Below are positions 36,214 to 44,550 of a stretch of DNA of 64,000 nucleotides, piece after piece. How positions within the stretch are numbered: the first letter of the stretch is position 1; each line of letters begins with the position of its first letter. Origin of the DNA: Nitrospirota bacterium. GTDB taxonomy: Bacteria > JACPQY01. The notes under the pieces were generated by a model. It had not been told where the DNA came from. It saw only the letters and a list, made by a program, of their open reading frames with translations, and ran no database searches. Location of the stretch: NCBI GenBank assembly GCA_016180645.1, contig JACPAV010000002.1, forward strand, positions 305,729 through 369,728. Reading direction: 5' to 3'. The position numbers were made by a program, and so were the translations under genes.

Positions 36214-36219
36214 GGCCCC

Positions 36220-36549
36220 ATGGCTGATTTCGTTGACGCCATCGTCGTTCTCATCACCGCTCCTCCCGGCGAAGCGGCGGACACAATCAGCCGCAAGATC
36301 CTGGAGGACAAGCTCGCCGCCTGCGTGAATCAAATTCCCCAGATCCGCTCACTGTATGGGTGGGAAGGAAAAATCAACGACGATTCCGAGGTGTTACTGG
36401 TTGTCAAGACCACTCGATCACACTTCCAGAAACTCGTCCACGTTGTGAAGAGCGTCCACCCCTATGAAGTGCCGGAGATCATCGCGCTGCCCGTGGTGGA
36501 CGGTTCGGACTCGTATTTGAAATGGATTGCCGAAGCCACGCGAACGTGA
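36220..36549 (+). CDS. cutA: CutA-family divalent-cation tolerance protein
   Basis: 109 residues. ITAPPGEAADTISRKILEDKLAACVN, YGWEGKINDDSEVLLVVKT and HPYEVPEIIALPV are the standard CutA blocks of a small PII-like trimer. It is seven bases after purD. Its real role in most bacteria is unclear despite the copper-tolerance name. Confidence 0.93.
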   Translation: MADFVDAIVVLITAPPGEAADTISRKILEDKLAACVNQIPQIRSLYGWEGKINDDSEVLLVVKTTRSHFQKLVHVVKSVHPYEVPEIIALPVVDGSDSYLKWIAEATRT

Positions 36550-36562
36550 TAGCCAGAGCCAC

Positions 36563-37105
36563 GTGGCTCGTAAGACGGTTCGAGGTGTATCAGTCAAGAA
36601 AGGGCGGGACGGTCCGCTCGTGGCCATTCTCATGGGCAGCCTATCGGATCAAGACTCCATGCAAGAAGCGGCTAAGGCCTTGTCGGACTTTGGAATCCCA
36701 TACGAGTCCCACGTCACGTCGGCCCATCGCACACCTTCGCGAACCGAGAAACTGGTACACGATTGCGAAGCGAACGGCGTGGAAGTATTCATCGCGGGCG
36801 CCGGCGGAGCGGCTCACCTCGCCGGCGTGGTGGCGGCGCGAACTCTCGTTCCGGTGATTGGGGTTCCGCTCGATTCGTCCCCACTCAGGGGAATCGATGC
36901 CCTCCTCTCCACTGCCCAGATGCCCCCGGGAGTTCCCGTGGCCTCCATGGGCATCGGCCGATGGGGAGCAAGGAATGCGGGGATTCTGGCCGTCCAAATT
37001 CTTTCCCTGAGCCGGCCGCCTCTCCGGGAGGCCCTGGCGAAACATCGAAAGACCATGGAAGAAGGTGTTGAGGAAGCGGATGGAAAACTCAAGAAGGGTG
37101 CGTAG
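36563..37105 (+). CDS. purE: N5-carboxyaminoimidazole ribonucleotide mutase
   Basis: About 180 residues from GTG 36563; the TTG at 36527 overlaps cutA and is unlikely. GSLSDQDSMQEAAKAL, YESHVTSAHRTPSRTEKL, AGAGGAAHLAGVVAA and QMPPGVPVASMGIG define class-I PurE. There is a ~16-residue basic extension before the first strand. purK is not nearby. Confidence 0.9.
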   Translation: MARKTVRGVSVKKGRDGPLVAILMGSLSDQDSMQEAAKALSDFGIPYESHVTSAHRTPSRTEKLVHDCEANGVEVFIAGAGGAAHLAGVVAARTLVPVIGVPLDSSPLRGIDALLSTAQMPPGVPVASMGIGRWGARNAGILAVQILSLSRPPLREALAKHRKTMEEGVEEADGKLKKGA

Positions 37106-37775
37106 GAAGTCCGGTGACGCCCGACGAATTTCGAATGCAAGATTCCCCCAACTTGTTCCGATCCGAGAGGCCTACCCGGATGGAGACGTGCTGGACCGCG
37201 CCCGCCTTGAAATCTATGCCGGTGGAATTGTGGCGTACCCCACGGAAACGTTTTTCGGACTTGGCGTGAACGCGCTCGACTCAAAGGCCGTGGAGAAACT
37301 CTTTGCCCTCAAGGGAAGAGATCGAAAGAAAGCCATGCCGATGCTGCTCCCCTCGCGCAATTCCCTCGATCAGTGGGCGCGCAAGGTGACGCCCCTCGCC
37401 CGAAGGCTGATGGAGGCCTTCTGGCCGGGGCCGCTCACGCTCCTGCTCGCCGCCCGTCCCGGATTGCCCGCTCCGCTCATCGGTCAGGACGGCACACTGG
37501 GGGTTCGGGAGACCCGACTCCGCTGGGTTCAGGATTGGGTGGCGGCTTGCGGCACGTTGATCACCTCCACGAGCGCGAATCGATCCGGCCGTTCCCCGGC
37601 CACTCGCGGCGCCCAGGTGGCGCGGGAGTTCGGACTGGGAGTCGATCTGGTTCTCGACGCGGCGGGATGCACCTTGCGCGCGCCATCCACGGTGGTGGAC
37701 GCCCGCCAAAAGCGGCCGGTGATCGTCCGTGAAGGCGCCATCGCGCGAAAAGACATCCTGGAGGCCGCCCAGTGA
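37080..37775 (+). CDS. tsaC: Sua5/YrdC-type threonylcarbamoyl-AMP synthase
   Basis: 231 residues from ATG 37080, overlapping the purE end by 26 bases and preceded by AGGAAG. IVAYPTETFFGLGVNALD, the K-rich ALKGRDRKKAMPMLL, WPGPLTLLLAA, and STSANRSG..PAT are the YrdC fingerprint. It forms the precursor of the tRNA t6A modification. The Sua5 C-terminal extension domain is absent, so it is TsaC-like in length. Its stop codon falls in the loop of a hairpin (37758-37790). Confidence 0.9.
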   Translation: MENSRRVRRKSGDARRISNARFPQLVPIREAYPDGDVLDRARLEIYAGGIVAYPTETFFGLGVNALDSKAVEKLFALKGRDRKKAMPMLLPSRNSLDQWARKVTPLARRLMEAFWPGPLTLLLAARPGLPAPLIGQDGTLGVRETRLRWVQDWVAACGTLITSTSANRSGRSPATRGAQVAREFGLGVDLVLDAAGCTLRAPSTVVDARQKRPVIVREGAIARKDILEAAQ

Positions 37776-37826
37776 TTCACCAGCCTCCAGCCGATTTGAG
37801 ATTTGAGATTTCAAATTTGAAATCCT
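37758..37826 (+). repeat. Hairpin over the tsaC stop plus TTTGAGATTTGAG repeat, copy 1
   Basis: The 8-bp stem CTGGAGGC/GCCTCCAG encloses the tsaC stop codon. It is followed by GATTTGAGATTTGAGATTTC and AAATTTGAAATC, which contains its own palindrome. The same order, stop-spanning hairpin then TTTGAGATTTGAGATTTCAA, follows the DUF1015 gene at 39171. Confidence 0.7.
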
Positions 37827-37842
37827 CTGAACGGGTGGTGGG

Positions 37843-39180
37843 ATGATCGAGATCAAACCCTTCCGGGGGGTGCGGTACAGCGCCTCCCACATCCGCGACC
37901 TCTCGAACGTGGTGGCCCCTCCTTACGACGTCATCACGCCTGATCTCCAGGAATCGCTCTACGAAACGCACCAGTACAATTGCGTCCGTCTGACCTTCGG
38001 AAAGATTTACGGGAGCGACACGCCGGATGACAATCGATACACCCGTTCGGCGCAATTGCTGCACGACTGGATGGCCAAGGGAACTCTGGCCGCGGATGCC
38101 GAGCCCTCCATCTACATCACCCAGCAGGAATATCCGGTTCCCCTCTGGCCTCACGGCCCCATGACCCCGACCCGGCGCAAGCAGGTCGGGTTCGTCGCTT
38201 TGTTCAAACTTAGGCCGCTGACATCGGGAGACATTTTCCCGCATGAGAAGACGCACGGGCCCCCGAAGGAAGACCGGTACAAGCTCCTCGAATCCACCCG
38301 CGCCAATTTCTGCCAGGTGTTCGGACTCTACTCCGATCCCTCGGGAAAGATCGAGGAGCTCCTAAAAAAACGGATCAGGGGCAAGGCCTCCAAGGTCCAA
38401 TTCCAAACGGTGGAAGGATCGGAACACCGGATGTGGGTCGAGTCCGACAAGGCTTTTCTCGGTCCCTTCATCCAGTTGGTTCAGAAAAGCGCCCTGATGA
38501 TCGCGGATGGCCATCACCGCTATGAAGCGGCCCTTCGCTTCTCCAAAGATCATCCGGGCCGGGAAACCCCGTGGTCGCACGTCCTCATGTACTTCACGCG
38601 GATGGAAGGCGAAGGGGTCTCCGTGTATCCCACCCACCGTCTCGTCGGGGGTCTGGAAAAGCGGGATGCGCAGGCCTTCGTGGCCCAACTGCGAAAAGAC
38701 CACCCGACGGACATCGTCTCGTTCGACCGGACAAACCCCCAGAAGATGGCGCGGCGCCTCCTCAGCCAACTCGAGAAAAAAGGCAAGTTCCCCTATTTCG
38801 GAATCTACATTGCGGACAGCACCGAGCTCGTTTTCGTGAACGCCAGGAACGCGAAGGTGAAAGTCCCGGCGGCGTTGAAACAGATGACCGTCCCGATCCT
38901 CCATGAAGGATTCATCGAACCCCTCTTGGGAAAAGGGAAAGAGCGCGAAACGCGCACCTTGAGTTACGGCGTCGATCCTATTGAACTAATGCGGTGGGTG
39001 GACGAGGGCCAATATCAGATCGCCTTCTTGGTGCCGCCCGTCGATACCAAATCCGTGTTCGAGGCCGCCTCCCAATCGATCATCCTCCCGCCAAAGACGA
39101 CTTTCTTTTTTCCCAAGCGCCTCTCCGGGATGGTCATGTACAAGTGGGAACTGCCCGTCAAGCAGGAGCAGGCGGGGTGA
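37843..39180 (+). CDS. DUF1015 family protein
   Basis: 445 residues, cytoplasmic. KPFRGVRYSA, DLSNVVAPPYDVI, YFVYRQ-like IYITQQEY and MIADGHHRYEAALRF are the conserved blocks of DUF1015. The family is widely conserved near serine or purine genes but has no proven activity; the His-rich block suggests a catalytic or phosphate-binding site. Its TGA is in the three-base loop of a perfect hairpin (39171-39187). Confidence 0.85.
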   Translation: MIEIKPFRGVRYSASHIRDLSNVVAPPYDVITPDLQESLYETHQYNCVRLTFGKIYGSDTPDDNRYTRSAQLLHDWMAKGTLAADAEPSIYITQQEYPVPLWPHGPMTPTRRKQVGFVALFKLRPLTSGDIFPHEKTHGPPKEDRYKLLESTRANFCQVFGLYSDPSGKIEELLKKRIRGKASKVQFQTVEGSEHRMWVESDKAFLGPFIQLVQKSALMIADGHHRYEAALRFSKDHPGRETPWSHVLMYFTRMEGEGVSVYPTHRLVGGLEKRDAQAFVAQLRKDHPTDIVSFDRTNPQKMARRLLSQLEKKGKFPYFGIYIADSTELVFVNARNAKVKVPAALKQMTVPILHEGFIEPLLGKGKERETRTLSYGVDPIELMRWVDEGQYQIAFLVPPVDTKSVFEAASQSIILPPKTTFFFPKRLSGMVMYKWELPVKQEQAG

Positions 39181-39226
39181 CCCCGCCTCCACGGCGAGAT
39201 TTGAGATTTGAGATTTCAAATGGGGA
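39171..39226 (+). repeat. Hairpin over the DUF1015 stop plus TTTGAGATTTGAG repeat, copy 2
   Basis: GGCGGGG-TGA-CCCCGCC is a perfect 7-bp hairpin whose loop is the stop codon. CTCCACGGCGA and then GATTTGAGATTTGAGATTTC follow, matching copy 1 at 37758. purQ begins 22 bases later. Confidence 0.75.
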
Positions 39227-39247
39227 ATCCGCGGAGGGGAGCGGATC

Positions 39248-39946
39248 ATGAGATTCGGCGTCGTCGTCTTCCCGGGCTCCAATTGCGATCTGGATGCGCT
39301 GTATGTTCTGAGGAACGTCCTCGGCGTGCCGGCCGATCTCGTTTGGCACGGTCAAGCGGATCTCTCCGGATATGACACCGTCATTCTACCCGGAGGTTTT
39401 TCGTACGGGGACTACCTCCGCGCCGGCGCCCTCGCCGCCTTCTCTCCCGTCATGGGCGCCGTGAAATCCTATGCGGAGCGGGGCGGCCTCGTAGTGGGCA
39501 TCTGCAATGGCTTCCAGATCCTGGTCGAAGCCGGTCTCCTGCCGGGCGCCTTGATTACGAACAAAACGCTCTCCTTCATCTGCCGTGAGGTCCCCCTGAG
39601 GGTGGAGCGAACGGACACCCCCTTCACCAAGCTCTATCGCCTGGGCGAAATCATCCGCTTGCCCATCGCCCACCAAACCGGAAACTACATGGGAAACCCC
39701 GACACCCTCGCGCAGATCCAGAACCACCGCCAGATCCTATTCCGCTACTGCGGCGAAGAAGGGGAATCGTCGCCGGACGCCAATCCAAACGGCTCGGCCC
39801 TGGACATTGCAGGGCTCCAGAACCTCCAAGGCAACGTGCTCGGCATGATGCCCCACCCCGAACGCGCCTCCGAATCCGTTCTGGGGCGCGCGGACGGACT
39901 CAGACTCTTCGAATCCATCCTTGCCCACGCCCAACACCGGAACTGA
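39248..39946 (+). CDS. purQ: Phosphoribosylformylglycinamidine synthase, glutaminase subunit
   Basis: 232 residues. VVFPGSNCDLDA at the N-terminus, GGFSYGDYLRAGA, the nucleophilic Cys in VVGICNGFQILVEAG and the C-terminal MMPHPERA complete the class-I amidotransferase. It supplies ammonia to PurL. A purS gene, which small-type PurL needs as third subunit, is not found in the 66-bp gap before it or elsewhere in the window. Confidence 0.95.
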   Translation: MRFGVVVFPGSNCDLDALYVLRNVLGVPADLVWHGQADLSGYDTVILPGGFSYGDYLRAGALAAFSPVMGAVKSYAERGGLVVGICNGFQILVEAGLLPGALITNKTLSFICREVPLRVERTDTPFTKLYRLGEIIRLPIAHQTGNYMGNPDTLAQIQNHRQILFRYCGEEGESSPDANPNGSALDIAGLQNLQGNVLGMMPHPERASESVLGRADGLRLFESILAHAQHRN

Positions 39947-39994
39947 ACGCTCGCCTGCCGAATCCGCCGCCCCTTCCGCGGCGCTTCAGGGACG

Positions 39995-40022
39995 GCCCCC
40001 TGCGCTCCGCTTCGGGGACGAT
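39995..40022 (-). repeat. CGTCCCCGAAGCGGAGC repeat, intergenic copy
   Basis: On the minus strand it reads CGTCCCCGAAGCGGAGCGCA with GGGGGC after it. Matching copies lie in frame inside the SDR gene (about 50286-50312) and the SurA-like lipoprotein gene (about 60285-60310). The GTCCCC and GGGGGC ends can pair. Confidence 0.65.
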
Positions 40023-40066
40023 GAAAGGACTCGTCATGGGGTCTCTGCATCGCGAATGGAATTGCA

Positions 40067-42247
40067 ATGCTGACTCTCGCCGCTCGCCACGGTCTCGGAC
40101 CGGCCGAATACGAGCGCCTGAGAGAGCTGCTCGGCCGGGAACCGGACGAGATCGAAATGGGCGTCATGGGCGCCATGTGGAGCGAGCATTGCAGCTACAA
40201 AAGCTCCAAGGTACATCTCCGCAAGTTGGCGAGTTCCAGCCCGCGCCTCGTGCAGGGCCCCGGCGAAAATGCAGGCATCGTCGAGCTGATGGACGGCTGG
40301 TGCGCCGCTTTCAAGATCGAGAGCCACAATCATCCCTCGTACATCGAGCCGTTCCAGGGTGCGGCCACCGGCGTGGGCGGAATCATCCGCGACATCCTCG
40401 CCATGGGCGCCCGCCCCATCGCCCTGCTCGACTCCCTCCGCTTCGGCTGGCCCGATCATCCGAAAACGAAATACCTCGTGAACGGAGTCGTCTCCGGCGT
40501 CGGCTCCTACGGAAACTGTGTCGGCGTGCCCACCGTGGGCGGTGAAATCCAGTTCCATCGCTCCTACAATCGGAACAATCTCGTCAATGCGTTCTGCCTC
40601 GGCATCGTCCGGAAGGACCGCATCATTCGCGGACGCGCCGAGGGCATTGGAAATCCTCTGATCTACACAGGCGCAAAGACCGGAAGGGACGGCATCCACG
40701 GCGCCACGATGGCCTCGGCCGCATTCGGCTCCAAGGATGAGGAGGTCAAGCGGCCCAACGTCCAGATCGCGGATCCGTTCATGGAAAAACTTCTGATCGA
40801 AGCCTGCCTCGAAGCCATCGACAAGGGCCTCGTCCTCGGGATGCAGGACATGGGCGCGGCCGGCATCATCAACTCCACGTCCGAAATGGCGGGGCGCGGG
40901 GGAAACGGAGTGGATCTCCAACTGGAACGCGTGCCTCTCCGGGAGCCGGCGATGAGACCCTACGAAATCGTGCTTTCTGAGTCGCAGGAACGAATGGTCC
41001 TCGTGGTTCCCTCTTCGAGAGCCTCGGAAGCCGTCGAACTGTTCCGCAAGTGGGGTCTGAATACGGAAGTCTTCGGAAATGTCACGGATCACGGCGCCGT
41101 CCGACTGCTCTCCGACGGCCGGGAGGTCGGGCGGATTCCCGTTCACGTGATCGTGGACGGCGCGCCGCAATACACCCGTGCCTTCGAGGCCGACCCGCGC
41201 CCGGCCGCGACCCCCCCCCCGGCGCTCCGCGAGGAACCGGAACGGATCTTCAAGGCGCTGCTGGCCGACCCGAATCTGAAGAGCAAGCGCTGGGTGTGGG
41301 AGAAATACGATTGGAGCGTGGGCACCAACACCGTGTTAGGGCCGGGTTCCGATGCCGCCGTCCTCCGTCTGAAGGGATCGCGGGGGGGGATCGCACTGAC
41401 GGTGGATGCCAACCCGCGGTGGTGCTTCGCCGACCCGAAAAAGGGAACGATCCTGACGCTTCTCGAATCCTTCCGAAATCTTGCCTGCGTGGGAGCGGAA
41501 CCCGTGGGGGTGACCAATTGCCTGAACTTCGGGAACCCGGAGAATCAGCGCGTGATGGGCCAATTCGCCGCCGCCGTGGCCGGTTTGCAAGAGGCCTGCA
41601 AAAACCTTACACTCCCGATTGTGAGTGGAAACGTCAGTTTCTACAACGAAACCGAAGGGGACCAAATCCATCCAACACCCGCTTTGGCTCTCGTTGGGAC
41701 ACTCGAAGACGTATCCAAGCCGGTAGGCGCTTCGTTCAGGAAAGATAATCAGATCATCGGGTTGGTTGGAGACTCATTGGGTTCGGCAATGCATCTTGTT
41801 GGTTCAGAAGCCCTCGCATTCCTCGAGGACGCAGAAGGGATTCCTCCTTACGAACCCAGTTTCCAAAAGGAGCAGGCCACCGCTTCGTTTCTCCGCGAGG
41901 CTCTGAACGCAGCGATAGTTTCTTCTGTGCACGACGTATCGGATGGGGGGCTTGCCGTGGCGCTCATGGAATGTTGTCTGGGTGCGGCAAGCATCGGCGG
42001 CATCGGAGCCCGCGTGTCCCTGAAGAACTCAAATCATCCCATTGCCGAATTGTTCGGCGAAGGTCCTCCCCGATTCGTGATCTCGGCGGACGCCGATTCG
42101 GCTGGGCGTCTCCATGAGCTCGCCTCCTCGCACCAGGTCACGTTCTCCGAGATCGGCCGCACGGGCGGCGACGCCCTCGTCCTCGATCCTTTCCTCCGAA
42201 TCCCACTCCGCGCTCTCCGGGAGCAATGGGAGGCCCCGTGGCGTTAG
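40067..42247 (+). CDS. purL: Phosphoribosylformylglycinamidine synthase, synthetase subunit (small type)
   Basis: 726 residues, the size of the multi-subunit PurL used with PurQ and Pur[51 protein letters not shown] and [15 protein letters not shown] are diagnostic. It uses ATP and ammonia to make FGAM. The last 22 bases overlap purF. Confidence 0.96.
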   Translation: MLTLAARHGLGPAEYERLRELLGREPDEIEMGVMGAMWSEHCSYKSSKVHLRKLASSSPRLVQGPGENAGIVELMDGWCAAFKIESHNHPSYIEPFQGAATGVGGIIRDILAMGARPIALLDSLRFGWPDHPKTKYLVNGVVSGVGSYGNCVGVPTVGGEIQFHRSYNRNNLVNAFCLGIVRKDRIIRGRAEGIGNPLIYTGAKTGRDGIHGATMASAAFGSKDEEVKRPNVQIADPFMEKLLIEACLEAIDKGLVLGMQDMGAAGIINSTSEMAGRGGNGVDLQLERVPLREPAMRPYEIVLSESQERMVLVVPSSRASEAVELFRKWGLNTEVFGNVTDHGAVRLLSDGREVGRIPVHVIVDGAPQYTRAFEADPRPAATPPPALREEPERIFKALLADPNLKSKRWVWEKYDWSVGTNTVLGPGSDAAVLRLKGSRGGIALTVDANPRWCFADPKKGTILTLLESFRNLACVGAEPVGVTNCLNFGNPENQRVMGQFAAAVAGLQEACKNLTLPIVSGNVSFYNETEGDQIHPTPALALVGTLEDVSKPVGASFRKDNQIIGLVGDSLGSAMHLVGSEALAFLEDAEGIPPYEPSFQKEQATASFLREALNAAIVSSVHDVSDGGLAVALMECCLGAASIGGIGARVSLKNSNHPIAELFGEGPPRFVISADADSAGRLHELASSHQVTFSEIGRTGGDALVLDPFLRIPLRALREQWEAPWR

Positions 42248-43749
42248 AGCTTCGCGAGGGCTGCGGCGTATTCGGCATCTATTCTCACAGCGAGGCCGCG
42301 AACATGACCTACCTCGGCCTGCACGCCCTCCAGCACCGGGGTCAGGAGAGCGCCGGCATCGCCACGGCGGACGGACAGAGAATCATGACCCACCGAGGCA
42401 TGGGCCTCGTGGCGGACATCTTCGATGAAGACACCCTGGCGAAGTTGCACGGACACCACGCCATCGGTCATGTGCGCTATTCGACGGCCGGAAGCAGCGA
42501 CCTCAAGAACGCGCAGCCCCTGCTCGTCACGTCTTCCAAAGGCGCCGTCGCCCTCGCCCACAACGGCAATCTCGTCAATTACGAAATCATCCGCAACGAA
42601 CTGGAAAACCACGGAGCCATCTTTCAATCCTCCACGGACACCGAAGTGATCGCGCATCTGATGGCCATCTCCCAGCAAGAGAAGCTCATCGACCGGATCA
42701 TATCGGCCCTGTCCTACGTCCGGGGGGCCTTCTCGCTCGTGTTTCTGACCGAGAAGGCGCTGATTGCCGCCCGTGACCCGCAGGGATTCCGCCCGCTCGT
42801 CCTGGGAACGCTCGGTGATTCGTATGTCGTCGCCTCCGAAACCTGCGCCTTCGACCTCATCGGCGCGAAATTCGAGCGCGAGATCGAACCCGGCGAAATC
42901 ATCGTGGTGGACGAATGGGGCCTCAACAGCCTCAAGCCCTTCACGCAGCAACAACACGCGAAATGCGTGTTCGAGTTCGTCTACTTTGCGCGACCGGACA
43001 GCACCATCTTCGGCCGCAATGTCTATGAAGTGCGCAAGGAGCTTGGCCGCCAGCTCGCGCGCGAGGCTCCCGTGCCGGCCGATCTCGTGATGGCCGTGCC
43101 CGATTCCGGTGTGCCCGCCGCCATCGGATTCGCGGAAGAATCCGGGATCCCGTACGAAATAGGAATGATCCGAAATCACTACGTCGGCCGCACCTTCATC
43201 GAACCCCAGCAGAGCATTCGCAACTTCGGCGTGAAGCTGAAACTCAATCCCATTCCGCACGTTCTCAAGGGAAAGCGTGTGATCGTGGTCGACGATTCGA
43301 TCGTACGGGGCACCACGGGCCGGAAGATCATGAAGATGCTCCGCCACGCCGGCGCGCGGGAAGTCCACGCCCGCATTACCTCTCCGCCCTTCGCCTGGCC
43401 CTGCTATTACGGCATCGACACACCCACCCGGAAAGAGTTGATCGCCGCGGTGCATACCATTGAAGAAATGAACCAGTTCCTGACAAGCGATTCTCTCCGC
43501 TACCTCAGCCTGGACGGTCTGCTGAAAATCGCCGCCAAGAACGATATCGAAGGGTTCTGTCGCGCCTGCTTCTCGGGGCAGTATCCCGTGAAAATTCCCC
43601 AACCCAGCACAGTGGAACAGATCCCGCTTTTCCGGGGCCACGCCAAAACAAACGGCGAATCCCCGGGGGCGAGAGAGGAAAAGCCGCCCGTCCCGGCGGA
43701 AACGCCGGTCGCCAAGGAAAAAGGCACCCGCACGGATTTTGTCTACTGA
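42226..43749 (+). CDS. purF: Amidophosphoribosyltransferase
   Basis: 507 residues. After a short propeptide comes Cys in [10 protein letters not shown], the N-terminal nucleophile of class-II amidotransferases; removal of the leader is required. [19 protein letters not shown], and the PRPP-binding [13 protein letters not shown] follow. A Pro/Lys-rich C-terminal tail of about 35 residues extends past the usual end. GTG at 42238 is an alternative start. It commits PRPP to purine synthesis. Confidence 0.95.
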   Translation: MGGPVALELREGCGVFGIYSHSEAANMTYLGLHALQHRGQESAGIATADGQRIMTHRGMGLVADIFDEDTLAKLHGHHAIGHVRYSTAGSSDLKNAQPLLVTSSKGAVALAHNGNLVNYEIIRNELENHGAIFQSSTDTEVIAHLMAISQQEKLIDRIISALSYVRGAFSLVFLTEKALIAARDPQGFRPLVLGTLGDSYVVASETCAFDLIGAKFEREIEPGEIIVVDEWGLNSLKPFTQQQHAKCVFEFVYFARPDSTIFGRNVYEVRKELGRQLAREAPVPADLVMAVPDSGVPAAIGFAEESGIPYEIGMIRNHYVGRTFIEPQQSIRNFGVKLKLNPIPHVLKGKRVIVVDDSIVRGTTGRKIMKMLRHAGAREVHARITSPPFAWPCYYGIDTPTRKELIAAVHTIEEMNQFLTSDSLRYLSLDGLLKIAAKNDIEGFCRACFSGQYPVKIPQPSTVEQIPLFRGHAKTNGESPGAREEKPPVPAETPVAKEKGTRTDFVY

Positions 43750-43774
43750 GAGCGGGCCCCAAGGTCCACACGTT

Positions 43775-43833
43775 GTAGGGGAGCATCTTCAGATGCTCCC
43801 TCTTGACGGGAGGGTCTGAAGACCCTCCCCTAC
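43775..43833. repeat. Double-hairpin palindromic repeat, copy 2
   Basis: GTAGG and CCTAC ends enclose GGGAGCATCT-TC-AGATGCTCCC and GGGAGGGTCT-GA-AGACCCTCCC, both perfect 10-bp stems. Relative to copy 1 at 34845, the inner stem bases differ while pairing is retained. It sits between purF and pyrE and could act as a bidirectional terminator. Confidence 0.85.
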
Positions 43834-43843
43834 GTATCCGGGA

Positions 43844-44407
43844 ATGCGTTCCGAAATCCGACAAGTCTCCCGGCTCCGCACGCTCCTCAAGACAATCGCC
43901 CTTCAGCGCGGACCGTTCGTCCTCTCCTCCGGCAAGACCTCCAGCTACTATTTGGATTGCCGCCGAGTAACGCTCGACCCGGAAGGCGCTTTCCTGATTG
44001 GCAGCCTCCTGTTCAATCGCCTGACACAGGGCCGACCCAAAGTCGCCGGAGTGGGTGGACCGACCATGGGCGCCGATCCGATCGTTTCCGCCATCACCGT
44101 GATCAGTCAACTGAAGAAAAAACCGCTGGGTGGGTTCTACGTACGAAAAGAGCCCAAGAGTCATGGGATGGCTCAATGGGTTGAAAAGTCGGGACGCCTC
44201 CGCGTGGGCGCCAAGGTAGCCATCGTGGAAGACGTGGTCACGAGCGGCGGATCGATCGTGAAAGCCATCGAACGCGCGCGGCTGGATGGCTTCCATGTGG
44301 TCCGGGCCATGGTCGTGGTGGATCGGGAGGAAGGAGGCCGCGAAGCGGTCGAAGCCGCCGGCATTCCCCTGGAAAGCCTGTTCAAGGTGGGCGAGCTGCT
44401 GAAATGA
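43844..44407 (+). CDS. pyrE: Orotate phosphoribosyltransferase
   Basis: 187 residues. FVLSSGKTSSYYLDCR, YVRKEPKSHGMAQWVEK (flexible loop with catalytic Lys) and the PRPP motif VAIVEDVVTSGGSIVKA identify it. It converts orotate and PRPP to OMP. It is separated from purF by the double-hairpin repeat, so it may have its own promoter. Confidence 0.94.
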   Translation: MRSEIRQVSRLRTLLKTIALQRGPFVLSSGKTSSYYLDCRRVTLDPEGAFLIGSLLFNRLTQGRPKVAGVGGPTMGADPIVSAITVISQLKKKPLGGFYVRKEPKSHGMAQWVEKSGRLRVGAKVAIVEDVVTSGGSIVKAIERARLDGFHVVRAMVVVDREEGGREAVEAAGIPLESLFKVGELLK

Positions 44408-44550
44408 AAGACTGTCAGCTTTCAGCATGCAGCCATCGGCCCCAAGCCAGGAGGGCCTTCCCTTGTTGAATGCCGAAGCGGCCAAGGTGCGCGCCATGAA
44501 CCGGAACAACTGCGCACCATGAGCGGAATACGCAACGATGCGGACATTAG

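Noticed and set aside
40034-41170. 378-codon minus-strand frame opposite purL
   Set aside because: Antisense shadow of purL with no domain signature.
42244-43641. 465-codon minus-strand frame opposite purF
   Set aside because: PurF is certain on the + strand, and the antisense translation has low-complexity composition and no motifs.
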